Positions 33,824-42,696 of a DNA stretch of 45,964 bases are shown here, one piece after another; position 1 is the first letter of the stretch; every line of letters begins with the position of its first letter. Made by a program: the position numbers and the translations under genes. The notes below the pieces were generated by a model. The model was given only the letters and a program-made list of their open reading frames with translations. It made no database searches and was not told where the DNA came from. The DNA comes from Spirochaetales bacterium (GTDB taxonomy: Bacteria; Spirochaetota; Spirochaetia; DSM-2461), in contig JAFGXR010000067.1 in NCBI GenBank assembly GCA_016936555.1, forward strand, positions 1 through 45,964, given 5' to 3'.

Positions 33824-34885
33824 TCAACTTTTAATCTTCTCCGTAACTTCTTTTACCAGCTGCGATTCCCCTTTGCGGCAGATCAGGATTTTTCCGTTCT
33901 CCACAACGACGATCAGGTTGCTCACTCCGCAGAACGCCACCTGGAGACCTTCTCCATAGACGAAGTTATTCTCCGCCTGAACGGATACAATGTTTTTCCC
34001 GCTCTTATCGATTTCGGAAATAACATCCCAGCTTCCCACATCATTCCAGTCGAATTCCGCCTCGGCCATAGCTATCTTCCGGCTTTTTTCCATCAACGCA
34101 TAGTCAATGGATATTTTTACAACCGAATCATAGACGGGCGTAATCGAATCGATATTTTCCAGAAAAGTCAGATCATTCGAAGTCCTGAAATGGGAATCCT
34201 GAAAATCGATTTTATCGAAAGGTTCAACAACTTCAGGAGTGTGCTCATTCAGCTCATCAAGGAAGAGAGAAACCGGATAGACGAACATACCGGAATTCCA
34301 GTAGAAATTTCCAGCGGCGACAAACTGCACAGCCCTTTTCAGATCCGGTTTTTCTTTAAAGGAAAGGACTTCCAGCCCGGGGTTGAAAGGCTCGCCGGCT
34401 TCGATATAGCCATATCCGGTTTCAGCGCTCAGTGGGGGAACTCCGAAGGGAACCAGCCTTTTTTTTTCCGCCAGCTGCGAGGCTTTCTCAACAGAGGCTT
34501 TAAACCCTTCTGAATCGTTAATGATATGATCCGCCGCCAGAACGATGACCGAGGATTTTGCCTCTCCTTTCCATCTGAGCCAGGCCGCAGCCAGCATCAG
34601 AGCCGGCGCCGTGTTTCTGGCGAAGGGTTCGGGGAGGATGACAATCCTCTTTCTCATCTCCCGGGGCAGTGTCGAGCACTCTTCCAGTGCCGGTACCAGA
34701 TGGTCCTTGTGGGTGACGATAATGACATACCCCCTGTGATTCAGGGCGAAACCTCTTTTAATTGTGGAGATGATAAGCGAATCCTCTCCGCCGATTTTCA
34801 TAAACTGCTTCGGGCGGGTTTCGGTCGAAGCCGGCCAGAGTCTCGTTCCAGCGCCGCCGGCCATAATTATAACGTGATCTATCAT
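33824..34885 (-). CDS. manC: mannose-1-phosphate guanylyltransferase
   Basis: 353 residues. Makes GDP-mannose from mannose-1-phosphate and GTP for surface glycans. The nucleotidyltransferase signature GGAGTRLWPASTETRPKQF is at residues 10-28. Also seen are VLAADHII (metal-binding), the sugar-binding GYGYIEAGEPF, VLSFKEKPD, NSGMFVYP and EFDWNDVGSWD. It is the short form without the phosphomannose isomerase domain. A Shine-Dalgarno AGAGGA lies 5 nt before the ATG. It stands alone on the minus strand; upstream on the same strand lies a possible sRNA gene whose terminator could also act as an attenuator. Confidence 0.93.
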   Translation of the reverse strand: MIDHVIIMAGGAGTRLWPASTETRPKQFMKIGGEDSLIISTIKRGFALNHRGYVIIVTHKDHLVPALEECSTLPREMRKRIVILPEPFARNTAPALMLAAAWLRWKGEAKSSVIVLAADHIINDSEGFKASVEKASQLAEKKRLVPFGVPPLSAETGYGYIEAGEPFNPGLEVLSFKEKPDLKRAVQFVAAGNFYWNSGMFVYPVSLFLDELNEHTPEVVEPFDKIDFQDSHFRTSNDLTFLENIDSITPVYDSVVKISIDYALMEKSRKIAMAEAEFDWNDVGSWDVISEIDKSGKNIVSVQAENNFVYGEGLQVAFCGVSNLIVVVENGKILICRKGESQLVKEVTEKIKS

Positions 34886-34960
34886 TCATTCCTCTCAGAA
34901 TTTTTTCTATTGTGCTCGTCGCTGCGGATCTCGCGGCACATGTGGTCAAGCATATTTTTG

Positions 34961-34988
34961 AGTATAACAAATATCGGATCATTTTAAA
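34961..34988 (-). promoter_or_regulatory. extended -10 promoter for manC
   Basis: Minus strand: TTTAAA (34988-34983), 16-nt spacer, TGT-TATACT with the -10 at 34966-34961. The TGn extension compensates for the weak -35. The leader to manC would be about 70 nt. Confidence 0.45.
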
Positions 34989-35028
34989 GGTTAAATTCCC
35001 GGAGCGGGGAAGATCTCGCTCTCCTGTC

Positions 35029-35060
35029 AAAAAAAAAAGTTCCGGCGGGGACCGGAACTT
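35029..35060 (-). terminator. orphan intrinsic terminator on the minus strand
   Basis: Minus strand: AAGTTCCGG, loop TCCCCG, CCGGAACTT, then a run of T residues (+ strand A tract 35029-35038). The 9-bp perfect stem with long T tract is a textbook terminator. No minus-strand protein gene lies upstream of it, since the next gene at 35221 is on the plus strand. Confidence 0.85.
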
Positions 35061-35114
35061 CGTATGACAGCAGGGGGATATTCGATTGGGAGGGGAAGTC
35101 TCCGCCCCGCTACA
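35029..35114 (-). ncRNA. putative small RNA, about 86 nt, from a sigma-28-type promoter
   Basis: Bounded by the promoter at 35147-35121 and the terminator at 35060-35029, both on the minus strand. The predicted RNA opens with GGGG that can pair with CCCC (35108-35105 with 35095-35092). It then has C-rich stretches CCCCUCCC and CCCCC likely to be single-stranded, and ends in the terminator hairpin. There is no ATG, so it is unlikely to encode a peptide. C-rich loops of this kind bind Shine-Dalgarno sequences in known sRNAs. Alternatively it is an attenuated leader of manC. The 335-nt gap 34886-35220 otherwise holds the manC promoter and the leader of the peptidase gene. Confidence 0.45.
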
Positions 35115-35120
35115 ATATTA

Positions 35121-35147
35121 CTATCGGCAATGAAATTTTCCGGTTTA
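35121..35147 (-). promoter_or_regulatory. sigma-28-type promoter
   Basis: Minus strand: TAAA (35147-35144), exactly 15 nt, GCCGATAG (35128-35121). This matches the FliA/SigD consensus TAAA-N15-GCCGATAA at all but the last base. It points toward the orphan terminator 60 nt downstream. Confidence 0.5.
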
Positions 35148-35220
35148 GGAAAAAGTTGAATAAAGTGACAATCCGGTTTAACTTATAGTGGGAAATTTCC
35201 CCGAACAGAGGTAAAAAACT

Positions 35221-37005
35221 ATGACTATTCACGAAAGAATTTCAGCCCTCCGGATGAAAATGGAGGAGAAGGGGCTCCAGGCTTATATCATCCCCTCGGA
35301 AGATCCCCACGGATCGGAATATGTGGCCCCCTACTGGCAGTGCCGCAAGTGGATCTCCGGATTTACCGGGAGCGCCGCAACGGTTGTCGTCACCAAAGAT
35401 ACCGCCGGTTTGTGGACCGATTTCCGCTATTACATCCAGGCGGAGGACGAGCTGAAAGATTCGGGAATAGAATTATTCAAATACGGCATGCCCGGAGTCC
35501 CTTCCTATGAGCAGTGGCTCTCTGAAAATATCAGGAAAGGGGAGGCCGTCGGTCTTGATGGAAAAAACTATTCGGTTGAAGGAGCCGCGAAACTGGAAGC
35601 TCTTCTGGGGAAAGCGGGCATAAGGCTTGAAACGGAAGCTCCGCTGATCGACAGCATCTGGACCGAAAACCGCCCGGCTCTTCCCATGGGCAGGCTCTTT
35701 CTCCACGATGAGAAATACAACGGCAGAAGCCGGGCTGACAAGCTGAAAGCTCTGCGGGATGTCATGTCCCGATTCAACGCGACCCATCATGTGCTTTCCG
35801 CGCTGGAGGATATCTGCTGGCTCTTCAATATCCGGGGGCGGGATCTCGATACCATTCCCGTTGCCATTTCATACGCCATTATTACTATGGATAGCGCCGA
35901 GCTCTTTGTTCATGAGGAAAAAGCCGCGGATGTGAAAGAGGCTCTTAAAAAAGACCGTATATCAATCCGACCCTATGATGATATAGTAAAAGCTCTTTCC
36001 TCCATAGGTAAAGGATCTCTGGTTCTGGCCGATCGGGGCAAACTGAGTATCAGTCTTGTCAATTCTCTCGGGGCCGGCGCAGAAATCCGCTATGAAACGA
36101 ACCCGACGACAGCCATGAAAGCCCGGAAAAATGAAGTTGAAATCGAAAACCTGAGGAGAGTGATGGAGCGCGACGGCGCTGCCATGGTCCGCTTTATCAA
36201 ATGGATAGGTGAAAACAGCCTCAAAGGACAGACCGAGCTCTCTCTGGCTGCGAAACTGCTCTCCTTCAGAAAAAGGGGAGAGGACTTCGCCGGTGAAAGC
36301 TTTACGCCTATACCGGGCTACCGGGCCCACGGGGCTCTCTGTCATTACAGTGCCGATGAAGAAGGCCAGTTTTCGATTGATGAGATGGGGGGACTCTTTC
36401 TTATCGATTCGGGAGGACAGTACCCCGGCGGGACAACAGATATAACCAGGACCCTGACTCTGGGAAATCCGACAGCCCGGGAAATCCGCGACTACACGCT
36501 TGTTCTGAAAGGGCATATCGCCCTTTCGCTAGCCAGATTCCCCCAGGGAACGAGGGGCTATCAGCTCGATCTTCTGGCCAGAATGGATATGTGGCGGGAA
36601 GGCATCGACTACGGCCACGGAACCGGACACGGGGTCGGACATTATCTCAGCGTTCACGAGGGACCGATGCGGATCAGCACCCATCCCGTCGATGTGGCAC
36701 TGGAACCGGGAATGGTTATATCCAATGAACCGGGCATCTATCGGGAGGGCAGCCACGGAATCAGAATTGAAAATCTCATTCTGGTCCGGGAGGACCGGGA
36801 AACAGAGTTCGGCAAATTCTACGATTTTGAAACGCTGACGCTCTGTCCCTACGATCCGGAACTTATCGATCATTCTCTTCTGAATGATGATGAGCGCAGC
36901 TGGATAAACAAATATAATGAAGAAGTATACAACCGTGTCGCTCCCTATCTCGATGATGAGGAAAAGAGCTGGCTTAAAGGCAGGACGATTGAGTTCACAT
37001 TTTAA
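35221..37005 (+). CDS. Xaa-Pro aminopeptidase (long form, M24B)
   Basis: 594 residues. Releases N-terminal residues linked to proline, using two metal ions. Two creatinase-like N-terminal domains (about 1-300) precede the M24 pita-bread domain. Ligands are seen in LIDSGGQYPGGTTDITRT (two Asp), HGTGHGVGHYLSVHEG (His), NEPGIYREGSHG (Glu) and IRIENLI (Glu). The final 60 residues, including DDEERSW- and EKSWLKG-like stretches, match the long form similar to eukaryotic XPNPEP1, rather than the 440-residue E. coli PepP. No signal peptide, so cytoplasmic. A Shine-Dalgarno AGAGG lies 8 nt upstream. It overlaps the transporter gene by 17 nt. Confidence 0.92.
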   Translation: MTIHERISALRMKMEEKGLQAYIIPSEDPHGSEYVAPYWQCRKWISGFTGSAATVVVTKDTAGLWTDFRYYIQAEDELKDSGIELFKYGMPGVPSYEQWLSENIRKGEAVGLDGKNYSVEGAAKLEALLGKAGIRLETEAPLIDSIWTENRPALPMGRLFLHDEKYNGRSRADKLKALRDVMSRFNATHHVLSALEDICWLFNIRGRDLDTIPVAISYAIITMDSAELFVHEEKAADVKEALKKDRISIRPYDDIVKALSSIGKGSLVLADRGKLSISLVNSLGAGAEIRYETNPTTAMKARKNEVEIENLRRVMERDGAAMVRFIKWIGENSLKGQTELSLAAKLLSFRKRGEDFAGESFTPIPGYRAHGALCHYSADEEGQFSIDEMGGLFLIDSGGQYPGGTTDITRTLTLGNPTAREIRDYTLVLKGHIALSLARFPQGTRGYQLDLLARMDMWREGIDYGHGTGHGVGHYLSVHEGPMRISTHPVDVALEPGMVISNEPGIYREGSHGIRIENLILVREDRETEFGKFYDFETLTLCPYDPELIDHSLLNDDERSWINKYNEEVYNRVAPYLDDEEKSWLKGRTIEFTF

Positions 37006-37930
37006 ATCCTTTATCGACAGAGTCCCCGCCGCGCCTCTGGCTGTGGCGGCCTGTCTTCTCTGGGCGACGGCTTTCGCCGGCGTCAAGACGGGACTGCAGT
37101 ACACCGATCCTCTCTCCTTTGCGGGAATGCGCTTTTTTCTGGCAGGACTGATACTGCTCCCTTTTTGCGGTCCGCCTCTGCGGATCGTGAGAGAGATCGG
37201 AAAATACTGGAAGGTCATACTAACAGTTGCCTTCTTCCAGACAGTGCTTCTCTATTCCCTGTTTTTTCTCTCCATGGATATGGTTGAGGCATCGACGGGA
37301 GCCATTGTGAACGGAATCTCTCCCCTGGTCGGGGCTTTGCTGGCCCATTTTCTTCTCGCCGGCGAGGGCAACAGACTGACAGCGCGGAAAGTCCTCAGTT
37401 TCGTCATAGCCGTCGCGGGCATTGTCTTTATCGGCGCGGGGAAGGGAGATCTGTCCACTATCGGGGGCAGGAGGGAGATTCTGGGCATCTTTCTGATGCT
37501 TGCCGGCAGCATTTCCAGTGCCTTTGCCAGCATCTACATCGCCCGGAAAAAAAGCCCGATCAATCCGGTACTTCTCAATTCCCTTCAGATTTCAACGGGA
37601 GGAGTCGTTCTTTTTCTCCTGTCTCTAATTTCTGGCTCATTCCGGAGTGATATTTTTCTCAATCCCGGTTCCGGGTTTTTTCCGGCTCTCATCTATCTCG
37701 CTTTTCTCTCGGCAACAGCCTTTTCCATCTGGTTTTATCTGCTGAAAGACAGAGGAGTACCGGTGCCGACTTTAAGCATCTGGAAATTCATTATTCCCGT
37801 CACCGGCGCCATATTCAGCTGGATCGTCATTCCAGGCGAATCTCCCGATTACCTCTCTCTCTCCGGTATGGCGGCGATCGGCCTGTCGGTCCTGCTTTTC
37901 TTCAGCGGAAGGAAAGCTTCTTCGACGTAG
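36989..37930 (+). CDS. EamA-family (DMT) transporter
   Basis: 313 residues with about ten membrane helices in two EamA repeats. The first is AVAACLLWATAFAGVKTGL..PLSFAGMRFFLAGLILLPF, the second AGSISSAFASIYIARKK through FSIWFYLLKDRG and PVTGAIFSWIVIPGE. DMT exporters move metabolites or amino acids; the substrate is unknown. I chose TTG at 36989, with GGCAGGA 4 nt upstream, because it starts just before the first helix; the ATG at 36917 would add 24 residues inside the peptidase gene. The start is therefore uncertain. Co-transcribed with the peptidase. Confidence 0.8.
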   Translation: MSSHFKSFIDRVPAAPLAVAACLLWATAFAGVKTGLQYTDPLSFAGMRFFLAGLILLPFCGPPLRIVREIGKYWKVILTVAFFQTVLLYSLFFLSMDMVEASTGAIVNGISPLVGALLAHFLLAGEGNRLTARKVLSFVIAVAGIVFIGAGKGDLSTIGGRREILGIFLMLAGSISSAFASIYIARKKSPINPVLLNSLQISTGGVVLFLLSLISGSFRSDIFLNPGSGFFPALIYLAFLSATAFSIWFYLLKDRGVPVPTLSIWKFIIPVTGAIFSWIVIPGESPDYLSLSGMAAIGLSVLLFFSGRKASST

Positions 37931-37982
37931 AAACGCTTCGCTGTAACTGCTATCTCATCGTCTTTTTGAAAGATCATAATAC

Positions 37983-38011
37983 TTGTCTAATATAGAAAAT
38001 TTAAATATTAT
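37983..38011 (+). promoter_or_regulatory. sigma-70 promoter for ileS
   Basis: TTGTCT (37983-37988), 17-nt spacer, TATTAT (38006-38011). The predicted leader to the TTG start at 38052 is about 34 nt, too short for a T-box riboswitch. Confidence 0.55.
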
Positions 38012-38051
38012 ATGCGGATAGATTCAGAGATAATCATATTTGGAGGACAAC

Positions 38052-41000
38052 TTGTACAAACCAGTAGACCCGCGCGTAAGCTTTCCGGAGATGGAAGAAG
38101 CCATTCTCAAATTCTGGGAAGATAAGGGAATTTTCAAGCGGTCGATTGAACAGAGAGAAGGCGCTCCCGAATATGTATTCTACGACGGACCTCCATTCGC
38201 AACGGGACTGCCCCATTTCGGGCATTTCGTCCCCGGTACATTGAAAGATATCATTCCCCGTTACCAGACCATGAAAGGTAACAAGGTGGAACGCCGTTTC
38301 GGTTGGGACTGCCATGGACTTCCTGTAGAATACGAAATGGAGAAGGAACTCGGCATTTCCGGCAAAACTGAAATTGAGAAATTCGGCGTATCGGAGTTCA
38401 ATGAGCAGTGCCGCTCGATCGTACTGCGCTACACGAACGAATGGGAAACCGTTATTAACAGACTGGGCCGATGGGTCGATTTCGAAGACGACTACAAAAC
38501 CATGGATCCCGATTATATGGAATCCATCTGGTGGGTATTCAAACAGCTATGGGATAAAGGCCTCGTTTATGAAGGACACAAGATTCTTCCCTACTGCCCC
38601 CGCTGTTCCACTGTTCTGTCCAACCATGAGCTGAACCTCGGCGGATACCAGGATGTTCACGATCCGGCCATTACTGTCCGGTTTAAAGTTAAAGGTGAAG
38701 ACAATACATATCTTCTGGCCTGGACGACCACGCCCTGGACGCTTCCGTCCAACCTGGCTCTGGCTGCCGGTCCGGAAATCGAATATGTCAAAGTAAAAGA
38801 CGGAGACGAGTTCTATATACTCGGCGCCGAGAGACTTTCATCTTACTACAAGAATGAAGCTGACTACGAAATCGTCGCACGCTACAAGGGAAGTGAACTG
38901 GAAGGGATGGCTTACGAACCTCTTTTCGACTACTTCTCGGAAGAAGCGGATAACGGAGCTTTTAAAGTCTATCTGGCTGATTACGTTACCACTGAAGACG
39001 GTTCCGGATTGGTTCACACGGCTCCCGGCTTCGGTGAAGACGACTACAATACTCTCAAGAAAACAGAAATCAATGTAAAATGTCCCATTGACGACGAATG
39101 TCAGTTCACCGGCGAAATTCCCGAGTATAAAGGGCGCTTCGTAAAAGACTGCGACAAGGATATCATCGCCAGGCTGAAGGAAGAGGGAAAACTGATCAAG
39201 AGAGATCAGTATCTTCACTCCTATCCCCACTGCTGGAGATGTAAATCCCCCCTTATCTACAGAGCCGTAAGCTCCTGGTTTGTCGATGTCCCTTCTATCA
39301 AGCAGAAAATGCTTGATGCCAATGACACGATCAACTGGGTCCCCTCTCACCTTCAGAAAGGGCGGTTCGGGAAATGGCTGGAAGATGCCAGAGAATGGGC
39401 CATCTCACGGAACAGATACTGGGGTAACCCCATTCCCGTCTGGAAATGTCCCGACTGCGGCAAAACCGAATGTATCGGAAGCCGTCAGGAACTGAAGGAC
39501 AGATCAGGCCGGGACGTGACCGACCTTCACAAGCATTTCGTCGACGATATCACATTTAAATGCGACTGCGGCGGCGAAATGAAGAGAATCCCCGAAGTTC
39601 TGGACTGCTGGTTCGAATCGGGCTCCATGCCCTACGCTCAGAACCACTATCCCTTCGAGAACAAGGAGAAGTTCGAAGCCAACTTCCCCGCCGAGTTCAT
39701 CTCCGAAGGTCTGGACCAGACCAGAGGATGGTTCTATACGCTTACCATTCTCGCCGCGGCTCTCTTCGATAAGCCCGCCTTCCGCAACGTTATCGTCAAC
39801 GGACTGGTTCTGGCGGAAGACGGAAAGAAAATGTCCAAATCCGAGAGAAACTACACGGACCCCATGGTTGTTATCAGCAACTTCGGCGCCGATGCTCTCC
39901 GGCTTTTCCTTATGAACTCCGCCTGCGTAAGGGCCGAGAGTCTCAAATACTCGGACGACGGTGTCAAAGAAGTCCTGAAAAGCATTATCATTCCCTTCTG
40001 GAATGCCTACAGCTTTTATGTGACCTATGCCAACATCGATCAGGTGAAACCGGAAGGCAAGCCCGAGAATCCCGAGAATCCCCTCGACCAGTGGATCCTT
40101 TCGGAAACGGAAAAAATGGTGGCCGAAGTGACCGAACAGCTCGAAGCCTATGAAGTGCAGAAGGCTATCGGCCCGATTGTCTCTTTTATCGATCAGCTCA
40201 ACAACTGGTATATCAGACGGTCTAGAAGACGTTTCTGGAAGTCGGAAAATGATGGCGACAAATTCCAGGCTTACGGGACTCTGTACCATGCGCTGATGAC
40301 TGTTGTCAAAATCGCCGCACCCATCATCCCCTTCGTAACGGAAGAGATTTATCTCAACCTGAAAGCCGGCGATATGCCCGATTCAGTCCACCTCTGCGAC
40401 TATCCCCTGGCCGATGTTTCTGCCAGAAATGAAGAGCTGGAGCTGAAGATGGCATTGACTCAGCAGGCCGTATCCATGGGCCGGGCGCTCAGAAGCATGC
40501 ACAATCTGAAAACAAGACAGCCCCTCAAGGCCATGCATCTGGTTACCAGAGACAAAGATGAGAAAAAAGTGCTTTTCGAAATGGTCGATATCATCCGGGA
40601 GGAGCTCAATGTCAAAGAGGTCATCTTCCGGGAAAACGAGGAAGATCTGGTCGAATACACAGCCAAGGCTAACTTCCGGGTTCTCGGAAAAATCCTCGGT
40701 AAGGATATGAAGGCCGCCGCCTCGAGAATCGAGACTCTGACCATGGATGAGATCCAGACCGTTCTGGAAGGGTCGACGCTCAATATTGAATTCGAAGGCT
40801 CCGAGCATACAAACCTCGACATCACGGAAGAGCACCTGATGATTCAGAGACAGGAAAAAGAAAACCTGAAAGTTCTCAACGAAGGGTCTCTGACCATAGC
40901 GCTCGATCCCGAAATTACCGAGGAACTGAAAAACGAAGGTATCGTCAGAGATATCGTCCGTTCCGTACAGAATCTGAGAAAGGAGAGCAACCTGGACGTC

Positions 41001-41180
41001 ACGGACCGGATCAGCCTTTCCATCGATGGTTCCGAAGCGGTAAAAATCGCCGTGGAGGCCTTCGAAGAGCATCTGATGCAGGAGACCCTCACTTCGAAGT
41101 GGGCCTGGGAAAAAAAGGACAATGCGATCGAAGCCGCCTGCGGCGAAGAAACCTGTCTCATCTCACTTGTAAAAAATTGA
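38052..41180 (+). CDS. ileS: isoleucyl-tRNA synthetase, type 2
   Basis: 1042 residues. Charges tRNA-Ile. The class I signature is HFGH (55-58) in TGLPHFGHFVPGTLKDI and KMSKS at 593-597. The editing domain has LAWTTTPWTLPSN, and the specificity stretch is FGWDCHGLPVEYEMEKE. The HxGH context and the long C-terminus without the type 1 zinc finger put it in the eukaryote-like type 2 group, whose members often resist mupirocin. I chose TTG at 38052: GGAGG at 38042-38046 lies 5 nt upstream, whereas the in-frame TTG at 38040 would overlap that Shine-Dalgarno site. Codon use suggests high expression. It is followed by a terminator. Confidence 0.96.
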   Translation: MYKPVDPRVSFPEMEEAILKFWEDKGIFKRSIEQREGAPEYVFYDGPPFATGLPHFGHFVPGTLKDIIPRYQTMKGNKVERRFGWDCHGLPVEYEMEKELGISGKTEIEKFGVSEFNEQCRSIVLRYTNEWETVINRLGRWVDFEDDYKTMDPDYMESIWWVFKQLWDKGLVYEGHKILPYCPRCSTVLSNHELNLGGYQDVHDPAITVRFKVKGEDNTYLLAWTTTPWTLPSNLALAAGPEIEYVKVKDGDEFYILGAERLSSYYKNEADYEIVARYKGSELEGMAYEPLFDYFSEEADNGAFKVYLADYVTTEDGSGLVHTAPGFGEDDYNTLKKTEINVKCPIDDECQFTGEIPEYKGRFVKDCDKDIIARLKEEGKLIKRDQYLHSYPHCWRCKSPLIYRAVSSWFVDVPSIKQKMLDANDTINWVPSHLQKGRFGKWLEDAREWAISRNRYWGNPIPVWKCPDCGKTECIGSRQELKDRSGRDVTDLHKHFVDDITFKCDCGGEMKRIPEVLDCWFESGSMPYAQNHYPFENKEKFEANFPAEFISEGLDQTRGWFYTLTILAAALFDKPAFRNVIVNGLVLAEDGKKMSKSERNYTDPMVVISNFGADALRLFLMNSACVRAESLKYSDDGVKEVLKSIIIPFWNAYSFYVTYANIDQVKPEGKPENPENPLDQWILSETEKMVAEVTEQLEAYEVQKAIGPIVSFIDQLNNWYIRRSRRRFWKSENDGDKFQAYGTLYHALMTVVKIAAPIIPFVTEEIYLNLKAGDMPDSVHLCDYPLADVSARNEELELKMALTQQAVSMGRALRSMHNLKTRQPLKAMHLVTRDKDEKKVLFEMVDIIREELNVKEVIFRENEEDLVEYTAKANFRVLGKILGKDMKAAASRIETLTMDEIQTVLEGSTLNIEFEGSEHTNLDITEEHLMIQRQEKENLKVLNEGSLTIALDPEITEELKNEGIVRDIVRSVQNLRKESNLDVTDRISLSIDGSEAVKIAVEAFEEHLMQETLTSKWAWEKKDNAIEAACGEETCLISLVKN

Positions 41181-41184
41181 CTTG

Positions 41185-41214
41185 CAGCGGAGCCCGGCTC
41201 CGCTTTATTCTTTT
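41185..41214 (+). terminator. intrinsic terminator after ileS
   Basis: AGCGGAGC (41186-41193) pairs with GCTCCGCT (41197-41204), loop CCG, followed by TTATTCTTTT. It lies 4 nt after the ileS stop. Confidence 0.82.
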
Positions 41215-41241
41215 AAAGAACCGATTCTTAAGGGAGAGACT

Positions 41242-42147
41242 ATGAAAAAACTGAGCGGAATTATTCTACTGGCCATTGTGATCCTGACAGGGTGCAGGAG
41301 CGTACCCGCTCTGCTGCCGGCTGACAAGCGTATAACATGGCTGCCGGCCGACTCCAAAGTCTTTCTCAACGTCAATATCGACGGCAACAGAGAGCTGTTC
41401 AATCAGACCATTACCAAAATGGGAATTGATAACAAGGATCTCCAATCCATTATAGAAAGAAGCCATACGGTCTGTCTCGGACTGGAGAACCCCCTGGACC
41501 TGGCCGATCCCGGCGTGCACATGATTTCCGAAGGCGATTACAACAGCGGCATGCTGAAACTGGGGCTCCGGGTTACCCGGGAATGGGCCCAGACGGACAG
41601 GGAATCGGGAACCATAACCAACGTGGAAGCGGGAATTCAGATCGTCCCCGAGAAAGGGAAAATCCTTTTTTCAGAAGGGAAAATCGATGAGATCCTGACC
41701 AACCGCGTCGATCCGGTTCCCGTATACCTCCCCAGAGATGTCAGAGACCATTTTATCGAGTCCGACATCATCCTCTATTATCCTCAGCCCTCCAAAGAAG
41801 TTCTGACGGCTTTATCCCCCAATCTGGATAGCCTGGAAGTCGATCTCTTTTATATTTCCATGAATAAAGTTCAGCCCGTAGTGGAAGGCGAAGAACCGGA
41901 ATATGAAATTATGGGGCTTGTCAGGATGAAGGATGTAACCAAAGCCAAACCTTTTTCCACGGCGCTGAAATGGGTTATCCTGGGAGTCGTCGTCTCTTCC
42001 GAGAATCCCGACACCAAACAATTTCTCAAAAAGATCGAAATCGATACGCAGTGGAATGATGTGGAGATGTCCGGGCTCAACCTGTCACTGGAAAGAGCCA
42101 GCGATCTCATCTCCAATGTGATCAAGCTGGATATCTACCAGAAATAG
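41242..42147 (+). CDS. unknown lipoprotein
   Basis: 301 residues. The N-terminus MKKLSGIILLAIVILTGC is a lipoprotein signal with Cys18 as the lipidated residue. I do not recognise the mature part. It begins with ITWLPADSKVFLNVNIDGNRELFNQ, and reads as alternating strands and helices of a globular periplasmic or outer-membrane lipoprotein. The ATG at 41242 has GGGAGA 6 nt upstream; an earlier ATG at 41182 lies inside the ileS terminator and is rejected. Confidence 0.8.
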   Translation: MKKLSGIILLAIVILTGCRSVPALLPADKRITWLPADSKVFLNVNIDGNRELFNQTITKMGIDNKDLQSIIERSHTVCLGLENPLDLADPGVHMISEGDYNSGMLKLGLRVTREWAQTDRESGTITNVEAGIQIVPEKGKILFSEGKIDEILTNRVDPVPVYLPRDVRDHFIESDIILYYPQPSKEVLTALSPNLDSLEVDLFYISMNKVQPVVEGEEPEYEIMGLVRMKDVTKAKPFSTALKWVILGVVVSSENPDTKQFLKKIEIDTQWNDVEMSGLNLSLERASDLISNVIKLDIYQK

Positions 42148-42150
42148 AGT

Positions 42151-42182
42151 AAAAAATGCGGGTCTTTATTTCCTGGACCCGC
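42151..42182 (-). terminator. intrinsic terminator of the STAS-ATPase operon, partly inside the gene
   Basis: Minus strand: GCGGGTC (42182-42176) pairs with GACCCGC (42164-42158), followed by ATTTTTT. The 5' arm lies in the last codons of the ATPase gene, whose stop is in the loop. On the plus strand no T tract follows, so it does not serve the lipoprotein gene. Confidence 0.72.
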
Positions 42183-42696
42183 CCTGAAACCATCTCTGCA
42201 CACCGATCTTGTTACGGCCTTTGTTGTATATCATACCGCCGTTCCAGTATTCCAGTGCGGCTATCAGTGAATTCCCGCCATCATCTTCATCGCTGCCCGG
42301 TCCTCTGTAACTGGCCAATTCCAGAAATGCATCAAAATCATTGTTGTGAAGAGCTTCCTGTCTCTTCCTGTAGAAGCTGTTCCATCGCTCCAGTTCTCTG
42401 AATCCTTCACCTTCGTCTTCTACAATGAATCTCGCGCGGTTACGGAAGTCGTACCAGATTTTGATTTTTTTTGAAGAGTCTTTTTTGTTCCCGTGTTTAA
42501 TTCCATTCTTTATTAGTTCCGAAAGCTGCTGTTCAAGCAGGTTGTCCTCGAGAAATTCTTCGGGGCACTCTTTGAGGATATCAACGGCAAATTTCCGGAC
42601 TCTCGAATAATCTCCGGGATATTCAATGTATTTCATCCCCTGGTTATCGAACAGTTCGTTGTACTCATCGATCAGTAGTTTTCTGATTATCAGCAT
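42166..42696 (-). CDS. RsbW/SpoIIAB-like ATP-binding regulator
   Basis: 176 residues. A GHKL ATPase fold with N box ELIKNGIKHGN (Glu60, Asn64, His68), G1 VEDEGEGF and a Gly-rich G2 region DEDDGGNSLIAALEYWNGG. It has no phosphoacceptor domain, which fits a serine kinase/anti-sigma or switch protein of the RsbW type. Residues about 100-140 (NSFYRKRQEALHNNDFDAFLELASY) are an insertion unlike RsbW. It overlaps the STAS gene by 7 nt and has a GGGAGG Shine-Dalgarno site. No sigma factor lies in the window, so its target is unknown. Confidence 0.75.
   Translation of the reverse strand: MLIIRKLLIDEYNELFDNQGMKYIEYPGDYSRVRKFAVDILKECPEEFLEDNLLEQQLSELIKNGIKHGNKKDSSKKIKIWYDFRNRARFIVEDEGEGFRELERWNSFYRKRQEALHNNDFDAFLELASYRGPGSDEDDGGNSLIAALEYWNGGMIYNKGRNKIGVQRWFQGGSRK

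Noticed and set aside
37931-38051. T-box riboswitch sought upstream of ileS
   Set aside because: The leader is only about 34 nt from the predicted promoter and shows no T-box sequence or terminator.
38040-38051. TTG at 38040 as ileS start
   Set aside because: It overlaps the GGAGG Shine-Dalgarno site that serves the TTG at 38052.
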